Positions 6,543 through 13,267 of a stretch of 17,362 nucleotides of DNA are shown here, piece after piece (the stretch's first letter is position 1; every line of letters starts with the position of its first letter). The position numbers and the translations under genes are program-made. The notes under the pieces are model-generated. The model saw only the letters and a list, made by a program, of their open reading frames with translations. It ran no database searches and was not told where the DNA came from. The stretch is from the NCBI GenBank assembly GCA_026992215.1, contig JALXAI010000342.1, forward strand, positions 1 through 17,362. The letters are read 5' to 3'. The DNA comes from Desulfobacterales bacterium (lineage in GTDB: Bacteria > Desulfobacterota > Syntrophobacteria > B119-G9).

Positions 6543-6577
6543 CGCCGAGTAGCGGCGAAGCCGCGTATCGAGGCGTC
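6543..6577 (-). repeat. Hairpin repeat, right array terminal unit (outer TIR)
   Basis: 35 bp that are the perfect reverse complement of 5949-5983. After the 25-bp core it continues TCGAGGCGTC instead of the array linker, matching only the outer left end. This defines the cassette boundary. Its last two bases belong to the gatA TGA stop codon. Confidence 0.9.
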
Positions 6578-8036
6578 AGCTCCCCAACTCTTTCCGCTCA
6601 AACCCTATGGCTTTTTCAAGGTTATAGGCAACCCGGAAAATCTTTGATTCATTAAGGTGGGCGGCAAGGATCTGGAGGCCGATAGGCATCCCGTTGCCAT
6701 CCAGTCCGCACGGAATAGACATCCCGGGAATACCTGCCAGGCTTGCGGGGAGGGTAAAGATATCCGTGAGGTACATCTGGAGCGGATCATCCGTTTTTTC
6801 ACCGATTTTAAACGCGGTGGTCGGAGCCACCGGAGTAATTAGGACGTCACATTCTTTAAAGGCTTCATCGAAATCTCTCTTAATAAGAGTACGAACCTGG
6901 CTTGCCTTTTTATAGTAGGCGTCATAATAACCTGCCGATAAAACATAGGTGCCGAGCATTATACGCCGTTTCACCTCCGCACCGAATCCCCTGGACCTGG
7001 TTTCGCAATACATGTCCATAAGTGACTTTGCTTCCTCGTAGCGATACCCGTACTTTACTCCATCGTACCTCGCGAGGTTGGAACTTGCCTCGGCAGGAGC
7101 GATGATGTAGTACACCGCCACGCCGTACTCGGTATGCGGAAGGCTGATTTTTTTGACCTTCGCTCCCATCTCTTCGGCCAGTTTTATGGCACCGCGTACC
7201 GCGTTTTCAACATCGGCATCTATCCCGCCGACAAAGTATTCTTCGGGTACTCCCACGGTAAAGCCTTCAAGGCCCTCTTCCAGGTCTTTTAAATAGTCCA
7301 TCTTTTCCCTGGGAATCGAAGTTGAATCCCTCTCGTCGTAAGTTGCGATAACATTTAACAGGAGAGCCGTGTCTCGCACATCCTTGGCCATGGGGCCAAT
7401 CTGGTCGAGAGACGAGGCGAACGCGACAAGGCCAAAACGGGAAACCAGCCCGTAGGTCGGCTTGAGGCCTACAACACCGCAATATGAAGCTGGCTGGCGT
7501 ATGGATCCTCCGGTATCAGAACCAAGAGCGCCAAAGCACATATCAGCGGCAAGGGCAGCCGCGGAACCACCGCTTGAGCCTCCCGGTATTCTATCAAGAT
7601 CCCACGGATTCCTGCAAACACCCATGGCGGAGTTTTCCGTGGAGGATCCCATGGCAAATTCATCCATGTTAGTTTTCCCGATTATTATCGCACCGGCCCT
7701 TTTAAGGGCGTCAAACACCGTGGCGTTGTAAGGGGGGACAAAAGTTTGAAGGATCCTGGAGGCACAGGTGGTTTTTATGCCCTCGGTACAGATGAGATCC
7801 TTGACGGCGATGGGTATGCCGTAGAGGGGATGTTTTTCCAGGTCAGGTTTCTGTGTGTCTTTCATTGATCTTGCCTGCTCCAGTGCTTCTTCACCAAGAA
7901 CAGTAATATACGCGTTTATGTTCTCGTCATAGGCGTTGATCCTGTCGATTAACGCTTCCACAAGATCCACGGGGGTTATTTCTCCCTTCAAAAGCAGATC
8001 CTGCGCCTGTGTGATCGTCAAATGTGCCAGTTTCAT
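6576..8036 (-). CDS. gatA: Asp-tRNA(Asn)/Glu-tRNA(Gln) amidotransferase subunit A
   Basis: A 486-residue amidase-signature subunit of GatCAB. It hydrolyses glutamine to supply ammonia for converting Glu-tRNA(Gln) or Asp-tRNA(Asn) to the amidated form. The Ser-cisSer-Lys triad is at canonical positions: K79 (GIPIAVKD), S154 (PGGSSGGSAA) and S178 (GSDTGGSIRQPAS). The C-terminus FERKELGS is full length. A GGTGA-type ribosome-binding site precedes the ATG, and the gene starts 21 bp after gatC. gatB does not follow: the next sequence is the repeat cassette and convergent ftsH, so gatB must lie elsewhere. The TGA stop is shared with the outer end of the cassette repeat, yet the protein end looks normal. 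Confidence 0.97.
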   Translation of the reverse strand: MKLAHLTITQAQDLLLKGEITPVDLVEALIDRINAYDENINAYITVLGEEALEQARSMKDTQKPDLEKHPLYGIPIAVKDLICTEGIKTTCASRILQTFVPPYNATVFDALKRAGAIIIGKTNMDEFAMGSSTENSAMGVCRNPWDLDRIPGGSSGGSAAALAADMCFGALGSDTGGSIRQPASYCGVVGLKPTYGLVSRFGLVAFASSLDQIGPMAKDVRDTALLLNVIATYDERDSTSIPREKMDYLKDLEEGLEGFTVGVPEEYFVGGIDADVENAVRGAIKLAEEMGAKVKKISLPHTEYGVAVYYIIAPAEASSNLARYDGVKYGYRYEEAKSLMDMYCETRSRGFGAEVKRRIMLGTYVLSAGYYDAYYKKASQVRTLIKRDFDEAFKECDVLITPVAPTTAFKIGEKTDDPLQMYLTDIFTLPASLAGIPGMSIPCGLDGNGMPIGLQILAAHLNESKIFRVAYNLEKAIGFERKELGS

Positions 8037-8057
8037 TTTGTCACCTTCACTTCAATC

Positions 8058-8348
8058 TTAAAATACTTTAGGAACCACAAAACTTTCGCCATCATCGGCC
8101 GGAGCATTACTCAGTACTTTTTCGATTTCCAGGGATGGCCTTATTTCATCGTTTCTGAAGGCATTTTCCTTTTCCATGGCATGAAATGTTGGCGGAACAT
8201 CTTTTGTGTCCAATTCGTTCAACTTATCCATGTAGATCAAGATGTCATTTATCTGTCTTGTAAACATTTCCATTTCTTCGTCGCTGAACTTAAGCCTTGC
8301 AAGGCTCGCCACGTGTTCAACCTCTTTCCTGCTGATTTTCATCATCAA
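8058..8348 (-). CDS. gatC: Asp-tRNA(Asn)/Glu-tRNA(Gln) amidotransferase subunit C
   Basis: A 96-residue GatC, the small belt-like subunit that wraps GatA and stabilises its contact with GatB. Family landmarks are the N-terminal EVEHVASLARLKFSDEE helix, the QINDILIYMDKLNELDT segment, the VPPTFHAMEKENAFRND stretch, and the C-terminal NAPADDGESFVVPKV signature. Three consecutive ATGs (MMMKIS) follow GGAGG. The second ATG, with a 7-nt gap, is the likeliest start, giving 95 residues. It begins 18 bp after the lipoprotein stop codon and ends 21 bp before gatA, so all three are in one operon. Confidence 0.96.
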   Translation of the reverse strand: MMMKISRKEVEHVASLARLKFSDEEMEMFTRQINDILIYMDKLNELDTKDVPPTFHAMEKENAFRNDEIRPSLEIEKVLSNAPADDGESFVVPKVF

Positions 8349-8366
8349 TCCTCCATAAGCCGGCGC

Positions 8367-10361
8367 TTAGAAATTGCCGAGCTTCAAGTAGAGTTCTTCC
8401 TGGTCTACGTTAAGTTCCCTTATTTTTCCACCCCTGACAGTCAGCAGAAACATCTCTTTCTTGGCGTTGCCCGAAGGCAGGATGGACGTTTTCCCGGTAA
8501 CTCCCTCGAAATTCCGTATCTTCAACAACTGGGACCTTATTGCTCCCCGGGATGGTCTTTCTGCTCTTTTCCTGGCTTCCAGGATCAGGTTGAGAACGTC
8601 GTATGCCTGGGCCTCGAGGTATTGGGGTTTTTCATCGTAGCTGGCTTCGAAGCGTTCCACGAATTGCTGCACTTCGGGGTTCGAGCTTCCTGCAAAGAAA
8701 CCTCCCGTGAATATGGCACCCTCCAGGTAAGGCGCGTATTCCTTCTCCAGCCTGGGTGTGTTCCACAGATTTGTTCCGAAAAGCCTGACGCCCACCACGT
8801 CGTTATATACAAGCTGAGACGCGATAAGGCTTGCGGTTTGCACCTGGTCAGGGAGAAAAATGGCGTCAAAGACAGGGGGCGAAAGTACCGAAATAGGTTT
8901 TTCCTTCGTGCTTTTTGTCGGCAGCGGGATACCGGCCCGAACAAAAAGGTTTCTGATTGGGCGTGTAAAATCAGTTGTCCCCGGATCGTAACCAACCTTG
9001 GCCATGAATTTGACCGGCAGTTTCTTCATTTCTTCCGAGAAGGCATGCTCGAAAAATCTCCCGTACTTGTCTTCGGGGTACAGAATGCCGAAGTTGTGAA
9101 ACCCCAGCTCTCCAACCGCGTATGAAACAAGGAGCCGTGCCTGTTCTCTATTTGTTAAAAAGACCCTGAAAACATAATCACCGATGTTAACGACGTCTTC
9201 CTTTTGCGTAAGCGTAACGATGGGAACCCTGAGCTTTTGTGCTTCAAGGGCTGCCTCGTCCACCACTTTTCTTGAAAGAGGGCCGATTATTGCGAGCACA
9301 TGATGATCCCGGACCAGCTCGTCCACGACGCTTGCAATGCCATCTTCACTGTTGCTATCCTTGACGATGATTTTAATCGGCTGTTCCCACGTGGAAAGGT
9401 TGTAGAGTTCCTGTGCCATGTAGAGACCGCGAAGGAGTCTTCTTCCGTATGGCTGAAGACGCCCGCTAAGCGGGAGAAGACACCCGATTGCATCTGCATC
9501 GACATCCCGCTCCTGCTCTATGGCTTCCCGCAGTTCCCTGAATTTCTGTGCCAGAGGATGCATAGGAAAAGAGTTTATCAGGTAATTAAGCCTGCCGGCC
9601 GCTTCATCGAGTTTACCATTGTCGATCATGATTTCAACGAGCCTGGTCTCCAGCCAGAGCTCCGGGAAGCGCCCCCTGTATTCAGGAAGGAGTGATTTTA
9701 CCTGGTGCTCGTTCAAAAGGGAAACCACCTTGGTCATCTGCGAATAGATCCTGTTTTTCAGCTCCGCTCCCGCGGCAAGTCTCTCAGCTTCAACGAGCCA
9801 GTAAAAAGCGTCCAGGCCGTCCTTTTTTTTCGTGAATATTCTCGACAGCAGGTATGCCAGTCTCGCTTTTTCCTCGGTATCGCCCAGGAATGCCCACAGT
9901 TTTTGGCCGTCCTTAAGCGCTCTTTGCAATTCACCCTTTTCAACGGCTGCTTCAATCAGGTTCACGTGGACTTCGGGTGCGCCGTAGTAATTCGGATACT
10001 CTGAAAGCAGCCTCTTTCCATAGGTTTCGGAAACGTCGTAATCCCCGGACGACAGATACGCCTTTTGCAAACGTGAGAGAAGAAGCGGGGTTATCTTCGG
10101 ATCTTTCGGGTATTTTTCGAGGAGCTTTTTATAAATAGCAGCGCATTTTTTATATTGCCCCTGATAGCAAAGGTCCTCGGCCTCCTTTAATTTTGCGTCC
10201 AATTCGGTGGTCCTGGTTTTCTCAGGTGCTCGATTAGCAACTCCGGGATACCCGGGTATCTGAACAAACCCTTTGGGAACGCAAGATGCCAGAAAAGCCA
10301 GCGCAACAAGCATTAAAAGAATCGATTTGAAATTAATGATACGGTAGATATTCCCTGTCAT
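8367..10361 (-). CDS. LpoA-like lipoprotein: TPR plus periplasmic-binding domain (penicillin-binding protein activator type)
   Basis: A 664-residue secreted lipoprotein. A basic N-terminus and hydrophobic core (13-25) end in the lipobox L24-A25-S26-C27, so C27 should be lipidated. The residues after C27 do not suggest inner-membrane retention. TPR-like helical repeats span about 55-280 (e.g. the CYQGQYKKCAAIYKKLLEKYP repeat). A type I periplasmic-binding domain of the Peripla_BP_6/LpoA kind runs from about 290 to the end, opening with IGCLLPLSGRLQPYGRRLLRG. In gamma-proteobacteria LpoA has this architecture and activates the transpeptidase PBP1A. By architecture this is probably a murein-synthesis activator at the outer membrane, but a ligand sensor remains possible. 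The ribosome-binding site before the ATG is weak. It is the first gene of an operon with gatC and gatA and lies just past the dnaK terminator. Confidence 0.85.
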   Translation of the reverse strand: MTGNIYRIINFKSILLMLVALAFLASCVPKGFVQIPGYPGVANRAPEKTRTTELDAKLKEAEDLCYQGQYKKCAAIYKKLLEKYPKDPKITPLLLSRLQKAYLSSGDYDVSETYGKRLLSEYPNYYGAPEVHVNLIEAAVEKGELQRALKDGQKLWAFLGDTEEKARLAYLLSRIFTKKKDGLDAFYWLVEAERLAAGAELKNRIYSQMTKVVSLLNEHQVKSLLPEYRGRFPELWLETRLVEIMIDNGKLDEAAGRLNYLINSFPMHPLAQKFRELREAIEQERDVDADAIGCLLPLSGRLQPYGRRLLRGLYMAQELYNLSTWEQPIKIIVKDSNSEDGIASVVDELVRDHHVLAIIGPLSRKVVDEAALEAQKLRVPIVTLTQKEDVVNIGDYVFRVFLTNREQARLLVSYAVGELGFHNFGILYPEDKYGRFFEHAFSEEMKKLPVKFMAKVGYDPGTTDFTRPIRNLFVRAGIPLPTKSTKEKPISVLSPPVFDAIFLPDQVQTASLIASQLVYNDVVGVRLFGTNLWNTPRLEKEYAPYLEGAIFTGGFFAGSSNPEVQQFVERFEASYDEKPQYLEAQAYDVLNLILEARKRAERPSRGAIRSQLLKIRNFEGVTGKTSILPSGNAKKEMFLLTVRGGKIRELNVDQEELYLKLGNF

Positions 10362-10397
10362 GTCCGTCTCGGTATTCCAAGTAAGCCCCGGTTAAAC

Positions 10398-10453
10398 AAA
10401 AAAGCCCCACCCTTTTCGGTGCCATTCTTTTAGCATCCACAAATGGGTGAGGC
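10398..10453 (-). terminator. Rho-independent terminator of the heat-shock operon
   Basis: Read leftward, GCCTCACCC (10453-10445) pairs with GGGTGGGGC (10412-10404) over nine positions with one T-G wobble, followed at once by TTTTTT (10403-10398). The loop is long (32 nt). It lies 34 bp past the dnaK stop and separates dnaK from the lipoprotein-gatCA operon. Confidence 0.85.
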
Positions 10454-10486
10454 AATACTTTTTATCCGGCCTTGCTGTCCAGGGAA

Positions 10487-12406
10487 CTACTTGTTGTCTT
10501 TTACCTCCTCGAAATCGGCATCAACAACATCTTCCTTTGCTTCCTGCCCTGCACCTTCCGCACGACCATCTGCGGTTTCCCGGGGTCCCGTCCCTTCGGA
10601 AGATGCCTGCTGATACATTTGCTCGGCCAGCTTGTGAGAAACCTGCATCAGTTCATCCATCAATTTTTTAATGGCATCCTTGTCATCACCTTCCATAACT
10701 TTCTTCAGGTCGGCAAGCCTGGCTTCAATCGTTTCCCTGGTTGCAGAATCGAGCTTGTCTCCGAATTCCTTCAGGTTTTTTTCCGTGTGGTAAACCAGTG
10801 AATCTGCCTGGTTTTTCATGTCGATCAGTTCACGTTTTCTCCGGTCTTCTTCAGCGTGCATCTCGGCTTCTTTCACCAGGCGCTCTATTTCTTCCTCGGA
10901 AAGTCCGCTGGAGGCCGTGATTCTTATGGACTGCTCCTTGCCGGTCGCCTTGTCTTTTGCAGACACGTGAACTATCCCGTTAGCGTCTATGTCGAAAGTA
11001 ACTTCAATTTGTGGTACTCCTCGGGGAGCCGGCGGGATCCCCACAAGATCAAATCTGCCAAGGGTCTTGTTGTCGGCCGCCATCTCTCTCTCGCCCTGGA
11101 GAACATGAATGGAAACGGCAGTTTGATTATCCGAGGCCGTTGAAAATATCTGGCTCTTCCTGGTTGGTATCGTGGTGTTTCGCTCGATCAGCTTGGTCAT
11201 TACTCCGCCGAGGGTCTCAATACCGAGGGAAAGAGGAGTAACGTCGAGCAAAAGTACGTCCTTGACCTCGCCCTTGAGAACTCCTGCCTGAATCGCCGCG
11301 CCAATGGCCACCACCTCGTCCGGATTCACTCCCTTGTGCGGTTCCTTGCCAAAAATTTCCTTCACTTTTTCCTGAACCCTCGGCATTCTGGTCATTCCGC
11401 CAACAAGAACCACTTCATCGATATCCCTTGCAGTGAGACCGGCATCTTTGAGCGCCTGCTGTATTGGCGGCACCAGCTTTTCGATCAGGTCTTCCACGAG
11501 CCCCTCGAGCCTAGCCCGCGTCAACTTCATGTTCAGGTGCTTGGGACCGGAAGCATCAGCGGTGATAAAGGGAAGGTTTATTTCCGTTTCCATGGAAGTC
11601 GAAAGTTCCATCTTGGCTTTCTCGGCGGCTTCTTTGAGCCGCTGCAAGGCCATTTTATCGTTTCGCAGATCAATCCCGTATTCCTTCAAAAACTCGTCGG
11701 CCAACCAGTCGATAATTCGCTGATCAAAGTCTTCACCACCCAGATGAGTATCACCGTTGGTAGATTTTACCTCAAAAACGCCGTCTCCTATCTCAAGTAT
11801 GGAAATGTCGTAAGTGCCTCCACCAAGGTCGAATACGGCAATTTTTTCGTCCTTCTTCTTATCCAGCCCGTAAGCCAGGGATGCGGCGGTAGGCTCGTTT
11901 ATGATCCTCAAAACGTTAAGTCCGGCAATTCTCCCGGCGTCCTTCGTTGCCTGCCGCTGGCTGTCATTAAAATAAGCCGGAACGGTAATTACCGCGTCGG
12001 TTACCTTCTCTCCCAGGTAGTCTTCGGCGCTCTGCTTCATCTTCTGCAGGATCATGGCAGATATTTCTGCAGGGCTGCAGTCTTTACCACCCACATGTAC
12101 GTACGCGTCTCCGTTCGGTCCTTCAACTATCTTATAAGGACATATCTGTATGTCCCGCTGTACCTCTTCGGAGTTGTATTTGCGTCCTATGAGACGTTTT
12201 ACGGCGAATACCGTATTTTCAGGGTTTGTAATGGCCTGCCTTTTGGCAACCTGTCCTACCAGTCTTTCGCCACTTTCCGTGAAAGCTACGATGGAAGGAG
12301 TGGTGCGTGCTCCTTCAGCGTTCGTCAATACTTTTGGCTCTCCACCCTCCATTATGGCAACGACCGAATTGGTGGTGCCAAGGTCAATTCCTATAACCTT
12401 ACTCAT
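10487..12406 (-). CDS. dnaK: Molecular chaperone DnaK (Hsp70)
   Basis: A 639-residue Hsp70 that binds exposed hydrophobic peptides in an ATP-driven cycle with DnaJ and GrpE. The N-terminal ATPase shows GIDLGTTNS (6-14), the phosphate-2 motif FDLGGGTYDIS and VLVGGMTRMP. The linker is DVLLLDVTPLSLGIETLGG. The substrate domain and helical lid follow, and the acidic tail ends VVDADFEEVKDNK. AAGGAGG with a 7-nt gap fixes the ATG. It is the third gene of hrcA-grpE-dnaK, 104 bp after grpE, with its own candidate promoter (12469-12497) and a terminator (10398-10453). No dnaJ follows. Cytoplasmic and full length. Confidence 0.98.
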   Translation of the reverse strand: MSKVIGIDLGTTNSVVAIMEGGEPKVLTNAEGARTTPSIVAFTESGERLVGQVAKRQAITNPENTVFAVKRLIGRKYNSEEVQRDIQICPYKIVEGPNGDAYVHVGGKDCSPAEISAMILQKMKQSAEDYLGEKVTDAVITVPAYFNDSQRQATKDAGRIAGLNVLRIINEPTAASLAYGLDKKKDEKIAVFDLGGGTYDISILEIGDGVFEVKSTNGDTHLGGEDFDQRIIDWLADEFLKEYGIDLRNDKMALQRLKEAAEKAKMELSTSMETEINLPFITADASGPKHLNMKLTRARLEGLVEDLIEKLVPPIQQALKDAGLTARDIDEVVLVGGMTRMPRVQEKVKEIFGKEPHKGVNPDEVVAIGAAIQAGVLKGEVKDVLLLDVTPLSLGIETLGGVMTKLIERNTTIPTRKSQIFSTASDNQTAVSIHVLQGEREMAADNKTLGRFDLVGIPPAPRGVPQIEVTFDIDANGIVHVSAKDKATGKEQSIRITASSGLSEEEIERLVKEAEMHAEEDRRKRELIDMKNQADSLVYHTEKNLKEFGDKLDSATRETIEARLADLKKVMEGDDKDAIKKLMDELMQVSHKLAEQMYQQASSEGTGPRETADGRAEGAGQEAKEDVVDADFEEVKDNK

Positions 12407-12468
12407 AATTTATCCTCCTTGTAAGGAACTTATTTGCCTGCTTTTTCCCGTATCTGAAATGCCTGTAT

Positions 12469-12497
12469 ATTATAATACTTCAATTGTTCGTTTTCCA
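12469..12497 (-). promoter_or_regulatory. Candidate internal promoter for dnaK
   Basis: On the minus strand TGGAAA (12497-12492), a 17-bp spacer and a perfect TATAAT (12474-12469) lie in the grpE-dnaK gap. This would give a leader of about 55 nt. It could raise dnaK expression above grpE, independently of CIRCE. Confidence 0.4.
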
Positions 12498-12510
12498 CTC
12501 CATGGTAGTC

Positions 12511-13137
12511 TTATGCGCTGGCATCCTCATCGGTTTTTTCCTCTCCCCTGCCGCACGACACCACCACCTTTGCCGGTCTCAACAATCTGTCATTCATCAT
12601 GAATCCCTTCTGATACTGGCAGATCACCTTGTTCTCAGGTACTTCCTCGCTTTCCTGCTTGTGTATTGCTTCGTGATACATCGGGTCGAAGGCCTCTCCT
12701 TCCGCCTCTATGATCTTGCACCCGAATTGTCCGAGAACTTCAAAAAACCCTTTAAGAGTCATTTCCACGCCTTCGATCAGACCGGCAACATCTTCACTTT
12801 GTTTCGCGTGTTCAATGGTTCTTTCAAGGTTGTCAATCACCGGAAGGAGCTGCTTGATCAGGTTTTCGTTGGCATATTTCATATGTTCCTGTTTTTCTTT
12901 TTCAAGGCGCTTTCTCAGGTTTTCCATTTCTGCCGCGAGCCTGAGCAATTTATCCTTGTATGCGGCGACTTCTTTTTCCTTTGCTTCCAGCGATTCTTTC
13001 AGTTCCTTGAGCTCTTTTTCGGAAATCTCTACTAACTTATCTTGTTCAGGCTCTTTCGATTCTTGCGCCTGATCTGTTCTTTCTTCCCTTTCTTCTTCCA
13101 TAATATCCCTGTCCTTGTTTGCTTCAACTTTTTCCAT
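12511..13137 (-). CDS. grpE: Nucleotide exchange factor GrpE
   Basis: A 208-residue GrpE, the exchange factor that releases ADP from DnaK. A charged, disordered N-terminus leads into a long coiled coil (from about EISEKELKEL to EKEKQEHMKYA). The GrpE core follows: LLPVIDNLERTIEH, GVEMTLKGFFEVLGQFG, EGEAFDPMYHEAI and the C-terminal beta wing PENKVICQYQKGFMMNDRLLRPAKVVVS. An upstream in-frame ATG at 13185 would add 16 residues, but AGGAGG, 10 nt upstream of the ATG at 13137, lies inside that extension. The shorter form is therefore preferred. It lies 130 bp after hrcA and 104 bp before dnaK. Confidence 0.96.
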   Translation of the reverse strand: MEKVEANKDRDIMEEEREERTDQAQESKEPEQDKLVEISEKELKELKESLEAKEKEVAAYKDKLLRLAAEMENLRKRLEKEKQEHMKYANENLIKQLLPVIDNLERTIEHAKQSEDVAGLIEGVEMTLKGFFEVLGQFGCKIIEAEGEAFDPMYHEAIHKQESEEVPENKVICQYQKGFMMNDRLLRPAKVVVSCGRGEEKTDEDASA

Positions 13138-13177
13138 CGATTTAAGACCTCCTGACACTGGTCGTTTTCTATTCCGT

Positions 13178-13186
13178 ATTATCACA
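13178..13186 (-). promoter_or_regulatory. Possible extended -10 element upstream of grpE
   Basis: TGTGATAAT on the minus strand matches the extended -10 form TGNTATAAT with one mismatch, 41 bp before the grpE start. There is no good -35, so this is a weak candidate for a grpE-dnaK internal promoter. Confidence 0.25.
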
Positions 13187-13243
13187 AAAAAGAGAAGACT
13201 TATTGGTATCGTCGTTTACCCATAAGCCTTCATCCCAGGAAAT

Positions 13244-13265
13244 CGGCTGTTACAGCGAGCAGCCG
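13244..13265 (-). other. Intercistronic stem-loop after hrcA
   Basis: CGGCTG/CAGCCG forms a 6-bp stem with a 10-nt loop, starting 2 bp past the hrcA stop. No T-run follows. It may act as an mRNA processing or stability element between hrcA and grpE, as known for the Bacillus subtilis dnaK operon. This is by analogy only. Confidence 0.35.
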
Positions 13266-13267
13266 CT

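Larger units (their letters stand above)
5949..6577. mobile_element. Putative mobile cassette: GIY-YIG nuclease flanked by inverted hairpin-repeat arrays
   Basis: A 629-bp unit whose outermost 35 bp are perfect inverted repeats: 5949-5983 against 6543-6577, with outer ends reading GACGCCTCGATACGCGG. Inside each end the 25-bp core recurs with a 40-bp period, twice on the left (5959, 5999) and three times in inverse orientation on the right (6463, 6503, 6543). A decayed fourth copy lies at 6423-6462. A single gene, a GIY-YIG nuclease, fills the middle. The left end starts 2 bp after the ftsH stop, and the right end overlaps the gatA stop codon by 2 bp. No target-site duplication is evident. The boundaries are seen in the sequence. 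Mobility is inferred from the TIRs, the nuclease and the intergenic insertion. Confidence 0.6.

Noticed and set aside
6463..6577. Regular 40-bp repeats as a possible CRISPR array
   Set aside because: The 15-bp linkers between the 25-bp cores are identical, so there are no unique spacers. The core is a strong hairpin present in inverted orientation on the other side of a gene, and no cas gene is near.
5940..6585. Target-site duplication around the cassette
   Set aside because: Flanks (GATTAGGC before 5949 and AGCTCCCC after 6577) share no direct repeat longer than about 2 bp, so no duplication is claimed.
8022..9125. 367-codon rightward open frame
   Set aside because: It is antisense to gatC and the LpoA-like gene, which have clear domains and ribosome-binding sites. 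The translation has no recognisable family.
11336..12424. 362-codon rightward open frame
   Set aside because: It is antisense to dnaK, a certain gene. Long antisense frames are common opposite dnaK because of codon bias.
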